A DNA stretch of 64,000 nt, taken from NCBI GenBank assembly GCA_026545225.1, contig CM048845.1, forward strand, positions 106,467,033-106,531,032, given 5' to 3'. The notes below the pieces were generated by a model. That model was not told the origin of the DNA. It made no database searches and saw nothing but the letters and a program-made list of their open reading frames with translations. Shown here one piece after another: positions 25,301 to 34,135 of this stretch. The translations under genes were made by a program, and so were the position numbers. How positions within the stretch are numbered: the stretch's first letter is position 1; each line of letters starts with the position of its first letter. Origin of the DNA: Cornus controversa (taxonomy: Eukaryota > Streptophyta > Magnoliopsida > Cornales > Cornaceae).

Positions 25301-28300
25301 CCAATATGTATGTGTTAGGTCAACTGATCTAATCCATTAACTGACCTAAACTATATATATCTAAGTCACTTACCATTATCTAGTGTGTCTGATTAAGTTG
25401 ACTTGAAGAAACATGTTAATGATGCAAAGGAGTTCTGTCTTCAATCACAGTTTTGATGTGTAATAAATATCCTCGCATGTATTTTGTCAAAAATACATCA
25501 ATCCCAACAAATTCCTATTTGAACCTGTAAAAAAAGGGGGATGGAAATTTAGTCATTTGTCATTATTTGAATTAGATAGAATTGATCCAACGAATGTAAT
25601 CCCATGTAATTGTTTATTTGGGTTTTAAGAACATACTTAGATCTCTTATTTTTCCCTTTTTGAGTTTTATTTTTGATCTAGCTATTATTCAAAAAAATTA
25701 TCTGTGGTATTAGTGTTGATTCCAAATTCTTTACATTTAATAAATGTGTGTCTTTGTAGGTTTCTTTGAATGTGGAATCTATAAACTCATATATCGCTTG
25801 GGATTTCTCCTTGGCACAAGGCAAAATGAATGTGGTATTGTTCTCAGATCTGTAAAATGTTGTATGATCGATGAGATATATTTTCTATTTTTGTAAAATG
25901 TGGCATCTTCATTTTATGATTGCCATTACCTATTGGGGTCGCTGTTAATTCAGGGTGCTAGGATGGACAGAGTAGGTAGAAACATGACCTTTTTATTAGG
26001 TATCATCAATTGTATCATGCTTCATTAATAGAATTACTAAATACTACTAAATTATCTGTAAGCTAATCAAATTTAAAGCTAGATTCTAAGGCACTACAAG
26101 ACTATTTGCGGAAAGCTTTTTAATTAAGAAACATGCCATAATATCGAATAAAAAGGGTTACTGTGGTTTTATAGTTGAGAATTGTTAGCACACACTCTTA
26201 ATGTTTGAAAGTAATTTATGTACAAAATTTTTATGATGGAATATGAATTCATGAGATCAGAGGGCCATCCAAATGCTTTTGCATCCTCATATATTTAGTT
26301 ACCCCTTCTTCGTCCTTGTGATGAAATAATAATTCTTGTATTGTATGTACATATATATTATATATAATATGATAAAAATAATTATACACATGATAAGTAT
26401 ATATCGTATATATTGAATATTATAATAGTATCCATTATTTGGATCGAGTGAATAAGTGTCAAGCAGGATTGTTATGGGTATAAAAAGTAAACAAGGTCTA
26501 CGTGTTGAGATTTAAAGGCTAATGAAGTGTAGAAAGCAAAGAAAATGCTAGGAATCACCCTAAGTCTTTTTACATATCACATCTAAAACTTGTTGCCTTG
26601 CTGAACTTCTAAAAGGACACGACAAGAGATACATGTGTATATCTAATCTGCTAGATAGTCCTATTCTAATGGGGGCTTGGATTATTTTTTGGAAACTTAT
26701 GGACATTTATAAACCTATAAAAAGAGATATATAAAGAACCTATGATCTGTCTACTTAAAAAATTGAAGGTCTGCCCATGTCTATAAAATCTGAAAATTAT
26801 TAAAATGTCACTCCTAAAGAATTAGAAGAAATATATGTAACTGAACTGGCAGCAAACTAGCCTAAGGAAGATATAAAATAATACCTAAAAGGGATTGAAC
26901 TTATTTATACAAGGCCACAAGTGCGTCGTGCCTTGAAATAAAACCTATTGCCCATAATTTTCCTTTTTTGAATTTGCTCTTTCTTGATCCTCTTGTGGAC
27001 TGCATCGTTTTGTATTGGGGTTTACATGTTCTTTTAAGAGAACTTTTTTTTCTGTCCTACATGGAAGAATTTGTGCAATTAACATCTTGTCCAATATGAA
27101 TTCGTCCACTGATTTTGTTTAACATTTATATAGTGCAAGTGCAAGCAAAGGAATCGTGGCAAAATTTTTAATAGGCTAAGAATCTTAGTACTAAAGTTAA
27201 TAATTCTTATTATTTAGCTCAAAATCAGTGCATAGTGGCCCACAGAGTAAACTTGAAATTTAAATGTAGTCCAGTCGCACTGACAATTGGTGCAGTCTTT
27301 GTATTTGGGGAAAGTTGGATTTAAAGGTTTCCTATTGGGGAGAAAATAGAAAATGTAGATTTATGGTAGGAAGGCGACAAAAGGGTAAGAAAAGGGAGGA
27401 ATAATAGTAGAAGGTTTTGGGAAGTAAGAAGGAACGAAGGAGGCTTACCAAGGAGGAGGATGCAAAGCGGTATTCTTAGCCTCATGGGCACAATGAATGT
27501 GTGAATGTTTCACAGAAACAAGCTACCAAAGATGACGAGTAAGGAAGAGAGGGAAAAGGAAGAACAGAAGGGGAGGAAAAAAGAAGAAAAATAAATGAAG
27601 CTGTCCTTGGTTTCTAAAGTGCTCCAAGAAGTTCTACATATTTAGTTTCTGACATGAGCTTTATTTAGCAAAAACCTAGAACCTCGCTAGAACAATATGA
27701 TGAGAAGTGCATGTAACCTTTGGGTTGCCTTTGTGGGGTTCCAGCACTTCATATGCGATTTGTTATAAATATACATTATTCTTAATTTGATCATGTTTCA
27801 GAGGTAGAGGAGATGGTAACATATGAAGGAGAGGAACTTCCTTAGTATTCTTGATGAAGAAATTCTTGTAAAACCCTCAGAACATGCAATGATCCTACGA
27901 CGAACTTTTTAGTATAATCTCCATTCTCATGTTCCCCTCATCTCTTCATCAATTAATTGGCCTGACCTTATTATTACTCCACATAACAGATTTTATTCAT
28001 GAACACTGAAGCTGATGTCAAACTAGTGTCGTATTAATATTGATAATTTGCTTGTACTGTTTCCTCCTCTTTGTGGTTACCATCTTAGAAAGTACAGGAT
28101 GCACTTTCTCGAATGAAGTGGAAGAAATCCATGTGTGATATGGATGCTCTGTGGAGCGTGTGACCTTGGAATAAGTTGGCTTACACTAGCAGGAAAACTA
28201 ACGAAGTGGTTTTACAAAGAGGGTAGTTAGTTGTTCTTTGGTCACAAACGTTCTGGAAATGGTATATCCGATAGTTATAGGGCTTATAATGGTGGCCAAG

Positions 28301-31300
28301 GGTTTGTGTTGACAAATGGTTAGCCCAGGGACTACCTTGGGAAGCTTGCTTTGGTGACAATATGAATTTGATTTGTGTGGTGCAGTCATTAGTTGCTAAC
28401 TAGATGTCCTATTTCCTAATTTATTTGTGTCATGTCGAGTAAACAATTTTTGGTTTTCTTTTTTTGCTTCATGAGGAGATGAAGGCTGACAATCTGGTTC
28501 TCAAATCTTCTGGACATCACAATGTAAAAGTTGTAAAGCATGCTTAACAGTAAAAAAATGTTAATGGTTATTGTTAGAGGATTTAAATATTAAAGTTACA
28601 CCCTCTCTAACAGCTTAAGCTTTTAGAGTAGATGGTTGTTAACATGGTATCAGAGCCAAAGGTCTCGAGTTTAAACCTCACTGTCACCTTGATAATTAAC
28701 ATTGAAACACGTGTTGGACCTAAAGAAGGTCACACGTGAGGGGGCGTGTTAGAGGATTTAAATATTAAAGTTACACCTCTCTAACAGCTTAAGCTTTTAG
28801 AGTATATGGTAGTTAACAATTATTAGTTTTTATTTTTTAGTGGAAGAAATCTACAAATCTAGGCCTCCTTATTTTCCTTGCCCACTATAACTTTGGTTTT
28901 GCGTCATTCGGTGGTCAATATAATCCGGATTTGTTTCTTTAGTTATGGAAGGCGAGAAATTGAAAAATTATTGAAAATCAGGAGCTCTTACTTTCTAAAC
29001 GTAACAATGTCTTTTAGGACTCTTTCTCTTGAGTTTATTACTTTGTGCTCTGAGCCCTTTCTTGGAGTTTCTAGATGACTGTTGCTTGGGCTTTTGAAGT
29101 TTCTGTATATCGTATTATGGTAGTTTGTGCTTCTTTCCCTCTGATGAAGTTATCCATTCATTTAAGAAAAACAATGTATAAAAGTTCACTCTTTCCTTGC
29201 ATTTTCTGACTAGCTTATTGATGTTGTTTTCCTTGGGTCGGTAGAAGAGTCGTTGAGAAACTGCAAGCATGCCTATATGTATGCTAACTAAAATGTACAT
29301 ATACAGCCCATTTGGCTGCCACCTTATGGATCTGTTGCCTCGTAGGATTGTTAGGGGTATGCTTGCTTATGCAAGTGTTACAGTGAAGGAATAATACAGA
29401 ACTTCTCAACTTCAATATAAGTTATATATTCTTGCTATATATGTTTATAGGTTATTTATCTCGCCATGTTTCATTGAGTTCAGTCGTTATTTTTGTGGTG
29501 ATGAAATTTGATGCAGAAAGCTTTAGCTTAGGTGTTTGTTAGTTGAGCTTGTTGCACTTCTGCAAAATCTATAACTGTAGTTAGTAGATTGCTCTTTATA
29601 TATTTAAGTTTTATATTGTTGTGGTACAGGATATCGGGTTTAGCATAGAGTGCACAGATCCTTCGGGTCGAAAAACTGTAAGTTTACCCCTATAACAGTG
29701 GGTGTTCTATCTTCTCTGATTCTGAACAGGTTCTTTTAGTTGCAATTTTTCCTTTTAGTTAAGATGCTATCTTGTGATGGCTCCTATATTTCTCCTCCTT
29801 TTTCCTTCGGTTTTCCTTTTTAACTTGACTTAAGTTTTTCTGCTGTTATATTTATGTTGTGGGAATGGGTTCTTATTTCACAGATGATCTTGCCATATCG
29901 GCGTTATGAGTCTGACCAAGTGAGTTGGAGCTTTATTGCTGGTAATTGATGTTATTAAGTGCAATCCTGCAACGATCTTATACACTAGCAAAAACCTTGC
30001 AGGGTAACTTCTGCACATGCGTGGCTGGAACTTACAAACTCATATGGGACAATTCGTATTCAAGTTTTTTTAAGAAGGTAGGCAGACATTGACCCTTTTT
30101 ATGCTTCCTTCGACCATGATGATCATGATAATTGGATGCACATTTTTGACTCACTGTTGGTGGAGTTGGATTTATGTCCATGACTTGAACAATTGAGTGA
30201 CTAGGATAAGGACTAGGTTAACGTTGAAAAATGGGTTCCAAACATTTCAGCAGTGTGTGGCACTTGTGCCATTCAACCCACCACCATAAGGTCCTTTGTT
30301 TTTTTTTTTTTTTTCCTATGTAGTAATTCTAAAAATGGCATGGTGTGATTCAGAACCTCTAATTGAAGATATTATTTGGTATTTTATGAGAAATTGTGCA
30401 CATGTAGAAACTAGGAGAGTAAAACATGTTACTAGTCATCTAATAATACTGATATCTTAGAGGTTAGTATCTTAGAAAAAGTGATGCAATATGCATGATG
30501 CGATATGTATTGCTTCATGAATTATTAATATGAAGGTATTAACATATTATTGTGGCCATTGCTTGTTGCTTGATAAAAAGTTAGGCTGAAATGTATGATA
30601 CTGTGGTTTTGAGCCTGTGGGTAGCCACTTCATGGAAATAATTACAGTGATTAGCTCTGTACTCTGGGCTACCTCTCCTACTCCTCCCCTCCTGCAGGAA
30701 CTGTTCGTTCCCATTTTTTAATTCTTTTCTTAATCATTGTTCTCAACCCTCAAATATCAACTTTTAATAGTTTGTCGCAATTCTATTATCCCAATCTGCA
30801 CAACCCAAGCAAATGAAATTAATCAAAGGTCAAAGCAATCTGCACAAACATGTAGTGGCCACTTCTGGATTTTCCCGGGCTCTACTATGGATATTGGATA
30901 CCACCCCCGAGATTGTCCAAAACTTGATAATCCCACTGAAAAAGGTTAATCTGTCTTGAGCTTACACATGTGAGACTTGATTAAACTGTATCTTATGCAT
31001 GCCGCAGAAACTGCTGCCTTTTTGGCCTTAGCTTGGATCATATTGTGCAAGAACAACTAAATTGACGGGATGTAAATTAAAATTTGGTTGTCTCAAATTT
31101 AACTCATTCTTTTATTCTTTTATTTTTTTGGGACAACATATTGTCTTGGGTCATCATCAACTTAGATGAACTGAGCTTGATATGGCTCCTTGCAAATGTG
31201 GTGTGCTTTCACTCTGTTGGATATTGCAGCCCTGATTGTCATGATATTCAAAATCTTTATAGGCCTTGCGTTACAAGGTGGACTGTATACCACCAGTTGT

Positions 31301-31337
31301 GGAGCCGGTGCAATCAGGAACTGAAGTACAAGGATGA
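8582..31337 (+). CDS. Plant-conserved protein with C-terminal GOLD-like domain (15 exons, 439 aa)
   Basis: Exons: 8582-8741, 10793-10920, 11165-11297, 13420-13576, 13665-13743, 16817-16857, 17027-17143, 17298-17378, 23139-23201, 23344-23395, 25760-25834, 29630-29677, 29884-29919, 30003-30077, 31263-31337. All junctions are GT-AG and the phases join into 1320 nt with TGA at 31335. The start Met ([15 protein letters not shown]) is the only one near the first conserved block. The N-terminal part is alpha-helical and charged; residues 141-200 hold the conserved [20 protein letters not shown] block. Residues about 334-424 form a GOLD-type beta-sandwich ([20 protein letters not shown], then [14 protein letters not shown], then [20 protein letters not shown]), resembling the C-termini of ACBD3-, FYCO1- and TMED8-type proteins. 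Such domains bind membrane or protein partners in secretory traffic; a role here is inference. There is no signal peptide or transmembrane segment. Introns are swollen by transposons, but the frame is intact. Confidence 0.87.
8742..10792 (+). other. Intron 1 of the GOLD-domain gene
   Basis: 2,051 bp between GTGAAT and TTCTAG. It contains a direct duplication of about 43 bp near 9234-9320 (unit CATTTTAGGGGGGACAC...ACATCT), starting close to a CAGGGGCGGAG motif of the kind found at the ends of some hAT-type elements. The 9890-10560 part has no recognisable coding or transposon signature. Confidence 0.75.
9234..9320. repeat. Tandem direct duplication of about 43 bp
   Basis: The block CATTTTAGGGGGGACACAAT...ACATCT is repeated from about 9234 and again from about 9277, with one small difference (AGGGGGG versus AGAGGGGG). 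It lies just inside a CAGGGGCGGAG motif that may mark one end of a decayed transposon. A matching opposite end was not proven. Confidence 0.75.
11298..13419 (+). other. Intron 3 of the GOLD-domain gene
   Basis: 2,122 bp from GTTGGT to ATGCAG. It is AT-rich and contains no alignable repeat pair that I could see. A single [13 protein letters not shown] reading at 12972-12998 recalls a Copia protease core but stands alone. The short ORFs here are not supported as exons. Confidence 0.7.
14170..16310 (+). pseudogene. L1-type LINE remnant (reverse-transcriptase C-terminus with zf-RVT), split by a MITE
   Basis: In intron 5, degenerate plus-strand frames resemble the end of a plant L1 ORF2. An [24 protein letters not shown] block lies at 14230-14285. 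After the MITE, a frame reads through [21 protein letters not shown] and [20 protein letters not shown] blocks (about 15740-15890), the latter a zinc-binding zf-RVT-like cysteine cluster. Stops in all frames show decay. The 3' end lies near 16270-16310, where a stretch typical of L1 3' tails precedes a partly duplicated segment. A hAT-type MITE interrupts the ORF at 14707-15732. Confidence 0.75.
14707..15732. mobile_element. hAT-type MITE (1,026 bp) nested in the L1 remnant
   Basis: The left end is TAGGGTTGCAAATGAAC; the right end GTTCATTTGCAGCCCTA is its inverted partner with one mismatch. It is flanked by a near-perfect 8-bp duplication, CTCCCAGA (14699-14706) and GTCCCAGA (15733-15740), as expected for hAT insertion. 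Sub-terminal GAGCTCG/GGCTCG motifs recur on both sides. The interior holds C/T-rich DNA and a (TA)n run (15451-15486) and no coding region. Confidence 0.88.
16218..16680. repeat. Direct duplication of about 225 bp at the L1 3' end
   Basis: Two diverged copies, about 16218-16445 and 16450-16680, share GTGTCT..GTATACCC, TTTAGTGATATT, TTTTGGCATGGC and TTTGATCAGTGTTTCA in the same order. They overlap the 3' end of the LINE remnant. Their divergence suggests an old event. Confidence 0.75.
17827..17952. repeat. 63-bp tandem duplication
   Basis: The block TATTTGTGCAC.CATTGATT...GTTGAATCGTTGTT starts at 17827 and again at 17890, an exact 63-bp offset, with only a few differences. It explains the overlapping ORFs on both strands here. 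Confidence 0.9.
18992..19355. mobile_element. GC-rich hAT-type MITE (364 bp) with perfect 8-bp target duplication
   Basis: Ends CGTAGTTGTCAAAGGC and GCCTTTAACAACTATG are inverted repeats with two mismatches. A perfect 8-bp duplication, AGTCCACT, flanks it (18984-18991 and 19356-19363). The sub-terminal DNA is strikingly GC-rich, with many GGCGC and AGGCGC motifs on the left and the complements GCGCC on the right; the centre is AT-rich. No coding capacity. Confidence 0.9.
20099..20397 (+). other. Nuclear plastid-DNA patch (rpoB + ycf2 + plastid spacer pieces)
   Basis: Reading plus from 20101, the translation [18 protein letters not shown] followed by [15 protein letters not shown] is a highly conserved stretch of plastid RNA polymerase beta subunit (rpoB). 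It ends at about 20202. The next frame, from 20202, reads [10 protein letters not shown] then [11 protein letters not shown] (to about 20268), which I recognise as part of plastid ycf2. From about 20268 to 20397, CCGAGGAGAAAGGGGGCTCG and ACATGGATTCTGGCAATGCA look like plastid spacer DNA. These three pieces are not adjacent in plastid genomes. The rpoB call is strong, the other two moderate. It is non-functional here. Confidence 0.75.
20908..22650 (-). mobile_element. 5'-truncated RTE-type LINE with perfect 15-bp target duplication
   Basis: CTGAATCTTCAAGTA occurs at 20893-20907 and again at 22651-22665, exactly bounding the element. The left end (ACTCAACCCAACTCAAC, AACTACTTGGGGTC) is the inverted 3' tail of plant RTE LINEs. 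Further right, degenerate minus-strand reading shows reverse-transcriptase traces (about 21560-21640, with GATGATATTG on the minus strand around the catalytic DD). Related fragments lie at 34500-35240 and 41440-42804. Frames are broken throughout. Confidence 0.83.
21735..21865 (-). mobile_element. tRNA-derived SINE-like insertion inside the LINE
   Basis: On the minus strand from 21862, TTAGCCCAGCTGGTATTA resembles a Pol III A box and GGTTCGAGCCC (near 21796) a B box, at suitable spacing. No cloverleaf can be completed, so a tRNA gene is unlikely. The insert interrupts the LINE sequence. The 3' boundary and target duplication were not resolved. Confidence 0.5.
23396..25759 (+). other. Intron 10 of the GOLD-domain gene
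   Basis: 2,364 bp from GTTTGT to TTGTAG. A degenerate CAC/ACC trinucleotide-rich segment occupies about 23920-24110. On the minus strand TGTTGGGATTGATG begins at 25510, which could be the start of an LTR, but no opposite end or target duplication was found. Nothing else is recognised. Confidence 0.6.
25835..29629 (+). other. Intron 11 of the GOLD-domain gene
   Basis: 3,795 bp from GTATTG to GTACAG. It contains the complete TRIM at 28572-28818. The remaining sequence (25840-28560 and 28830-29620) is AT-rich with a purine-rich tract near 27390-27600, and holds no recognised gene. Confidence 0.75.
28572..28818 (+). mobile_element. Complete minimal TRIM retrotransposon (247 bp, 72-73-bp LTRs)
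   Basis: Left LTR 28572-28644 (TGTTAGAGG...GTTAACA) is directly followed by the tRNA-Met primer-binding site TGGTATCAGAGCC (28645-28657). About 89 bp of non-coding internal DNA ends in a purine-rich GAGGGGGCG tract, then right LTR 28747-28818 begins with the same TGTTAGAGG. The LTRs differ by a few bases and a 1-bp indel. Flanks GTTAT (28567-28571) and ATTAT (28819-28823) form a 5-bp duplication with one mismatch. It encodes no protein, so movement would depend on enzymes from an autonomous element. Confidence 0.93.
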
Positions 31338-32206
31338 GAAGTGATCAGTGGGTCTAGTTTAGGTTACCAGATTGATGCTTCCCAAGATTCATGTCACATT
31401 CATTTGTATTATTTCCATTCATAATTTTTTTATCCCATTGCCTGGGGTTGATGATCTCGATCTCGATCTTTGTTCGATCATATCACTCCAGTTGTTTCAT
31501 TAATGGAACTTGCTGCTGTCTGAAAATCCTGTATAATGTTTGTATATAACCTGTTGTCCAATTGAATCATGTCTTGTACAATGCAAGTGAAGAACTAAAG
31601 AGTGAGCACCTAATGAATTATGAGGTAAAGTATATTAAATTAGCCTTTTGTTCTATTTTGAGGTGTAGAATGTTGGCTACCGGCTACCGGCTACTGGCTA
31701 CTGGCTACCTTCACCTTTGATATGCAAAGGAAGACATTTTTCACTTGATTTCTCATTTCGTTTTTGCCACTGGCACTGGGTTACTGCAGCAGCAGCAGCA
31801 GCTAGAGGGGAAGCATTGTTAGATGGTAAGCGAGAGATTTTGTCAATGCCAATAATCTTTATGGTCGTGGTCAAGAAATTAAAAAAGAGCAACTTGTCAT
31901 ATATATAATTTAGGTAAGATAAATTTCAATCATCTCTAATAAGAGTAGAACAAAATCTATCTTTGATATATTTTGATCACTACTTAAATAAGTTTTTCAA
32001 TACTCCATTTAATTATGTATATGTAATGGGTCTAGAATTTTATTGTTTCTCCATGTGCTCAACGCACTCTTATCACTTCCAATTTGCAACTGAAATTTGA
32101 CAAGACGTAGGGGCTTGAATTTGTTACCATATTTGACATGAGTTGGATGGATTAATGTGGTCATGGCTTCAACGTTCTGTCCAACCATTGTTTTTATTAT
32201 TACTTT
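31338..32206. other. 3' flank of the GOLD-domain gene and intergenic DNA
   Basis: Probable 3' untranslated region followed by spacer between the two converging genes. A short tandem run of GGCTACY units occupies about 31672-31708, and a CAG trinucleotide run lies at 31787-31801. Poly(A) site not determinable. Confidence 0.5.
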
Positions 32207-33046
32207 GGCCAAAGTGCAGTAAACCCCCTTGCTTTCAAAGAGGTGCAAAATGTTTCGTGTTATTTTTGAGTGCAAATAGTTCTCCTTAATTTTTAAATAG
32301 TTACAAAATACCCTCCTTTGAACAAAATATACTTTTCTATGATTATTTTATCCTTTATAAAAAATAAAATAAAAATAGAAAAAAGAGAGTTTTTTTATAT
32401 TAATTTTTTTTTACCTTAATAAAAAAAAGAAGAGCTTTTTTCAGAAAAAAATTTTAAAAATAAAAAATAAAGAGAGGGAATTGTTTTCGAAAACTATTTT
32501 TTTTTTCAAAAATTATTTTATGAATTACTTTGTTTTTAGAAATTCCCTCTCTTTCTAATGAAATTTTTTTTCGAAATAATAAAATCAGAAATTTTTTAAC
32601 TTTTAGAAACAATTCCCTCTATTTTTAGTTCTTTTTTCCAAAAATTTATTGTTTCCGGTTTTTTTTTTGTTTTCCGGAATTGTCTTCAAAAAAATTTTCC
32701 ATTATAAAGAGAGGAAATTTCTAAAAGCAAAAAAATTCTGAAAATAATTTTTTGAAAACAATTCCCTCTCTTTAATTTTTAAATTATTTCTGATTTTTTT
32801 TTTTGAAAAAAACATTTTTTTATTAAGGTAAAAAAATTTTAATATAAAAAAACCATCTTTTTTCTATTTTTATTTTATGTTTTATAAACATATAAAGGGT
32901 AAAATGATCATAGAAAAATATATTTTGTCCAAAGGAGGGTATTTTGCAACTATTTGAAAGCTAAAGAGGGTTATTTGCACCTAAAAATAACATAAGAGGG
33001 TATTTTGCACATCTTTGAAAGCATAAGGGTTTACAGCACTTTTGCC
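32207..33046. mobile_element. Long-TIR fold-back Mutator-type MITE (840 bp)
   Basis: The left end GGCCAAAGTGCAGTAAACCC pairs with the right end GGGTTTACAGCACTTTTGCC in inverted orientation, and inverted similarity continues inward for about 200 bp or more on each side, leaving an AT-rich centre that also contains inverted repeats (CCCTCTCTTT and AAAGAGAGG motifs). The flanking 9-bp duplication is TATTACTTT (32198-32206) and TATTAATTT (33047-33055), one mismatch, as expected for Mutator-type insertion. It lies between the 3' ends of the two host genes. Confidence 0.86.
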
Positions 33047-33600
33047 TATTAATTTTTTAAGATAAAAAATTAATTAAGCATGAAACTGGAAAACCCAGTT
33101 TTTGAGAACACTCGATCAAGCCAAGAAGCTAGGAGTAATAAATCGTTTCATGCAGTAAAAATTTATATTCTTTTTTGTTCCCCTTTCCGGCTGAATCATT
33201 GTTCATATCTTCTTCCCACCTAGCGAGTCAAATCAATTTGAAGGGATGAGTGACAGAATTTCATACATAAATTAAAAATTTTCTAAAGATGTTAGAGAAA
33301 GCACCCCAAAGATGATAGATTCTGATGTTTTTATTGATATAGAAAAAAAAAAAAAAAAGGAAAAGAAACATTGTTAAAAATAATAAAACTTGGTAAAACC
33401 TGAAATCTTTTGTAAAAAGATAGTTAATAATAGCAACTAAAATAGATAATATAGAAACTATAATCTCAACATGTCAAAACAGAAAGTTTCACACTCGTTT
33501 AGATAAAATTTGAACCCAAAATATCATATTTATTCAGAATCCATGTACAAAATTTGTAAAATTCAAAAAAAATTATTCAGCATTTCAAGGGAAAGGATAG

Positions 33601-34135
33601 ATTTATCTGAGCTCTCCGTTTTTCTTTCTATGGGGATGGGGTGTGTTCTATGACGAGTATTATGCAAAACTTCAAGGAATTCATATGCACACACCCAATA
33701 TTGCAGAAAATGTTGCAATAAATATGGAATTTCCCAATCTCATGAGATTAAGGATGGACTAATATACCCCTAAAAAGATACAATTGAGAGAGAGAGAGAG
33801 AGATTTACAGTCCAGCAAAGTTGTATGCACGCTTGGCAGAGTCAAGAATGTTGGAGAGGAGCATGGCAACTGTCATAGGTCCTCCATCCCCATAGAAAGA
33901 AAAACGGAGAGCTCAGATAAATCTTCAAGGAATTCATATGCACACACCCAATATTGCAGAAAATGTTGCAATAAATATGGAATTTCCCAATCTCATGAGA
34001 TTAAGGATGGACTAATATACCCCTAAAAAGATACAATTGAGAGAGAGAGAGAGAGATTTACAGTCCAGCAAAGTTGTATGCACGCTTGGCAGAGTCAAGA
34101 GTGTTGGAGAGGAGCATGGCAACTGTCATAGGTCC
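33601..34135. repeat. Direct duplication of the FOLD 3' end plus a 39-bp inverted copy
   Basis: The 213-bp segment 33670-33882 is repeated at 33923-34135 at a constant 253-bp offset; the one difference I see is A33848 versus G34101. Between them, 33884-33922 is a perfect inverted copy of 33601-33639. The repeated segment includes the last 78 coding bases of FOLD (34058-34135); the extra copy (33805-33882) lies beyond the functional stop codon on the minus strand, so it would fall in the 3' untranslated region or downstream. Confidence 0.95.

Noticed and set aside
24430..25510. Possible minus-strand LTR beginning TGTTGGGATTGATG at 25510
   Set aside because: No matching end, primer site, polypurine tract or target duplication was found.
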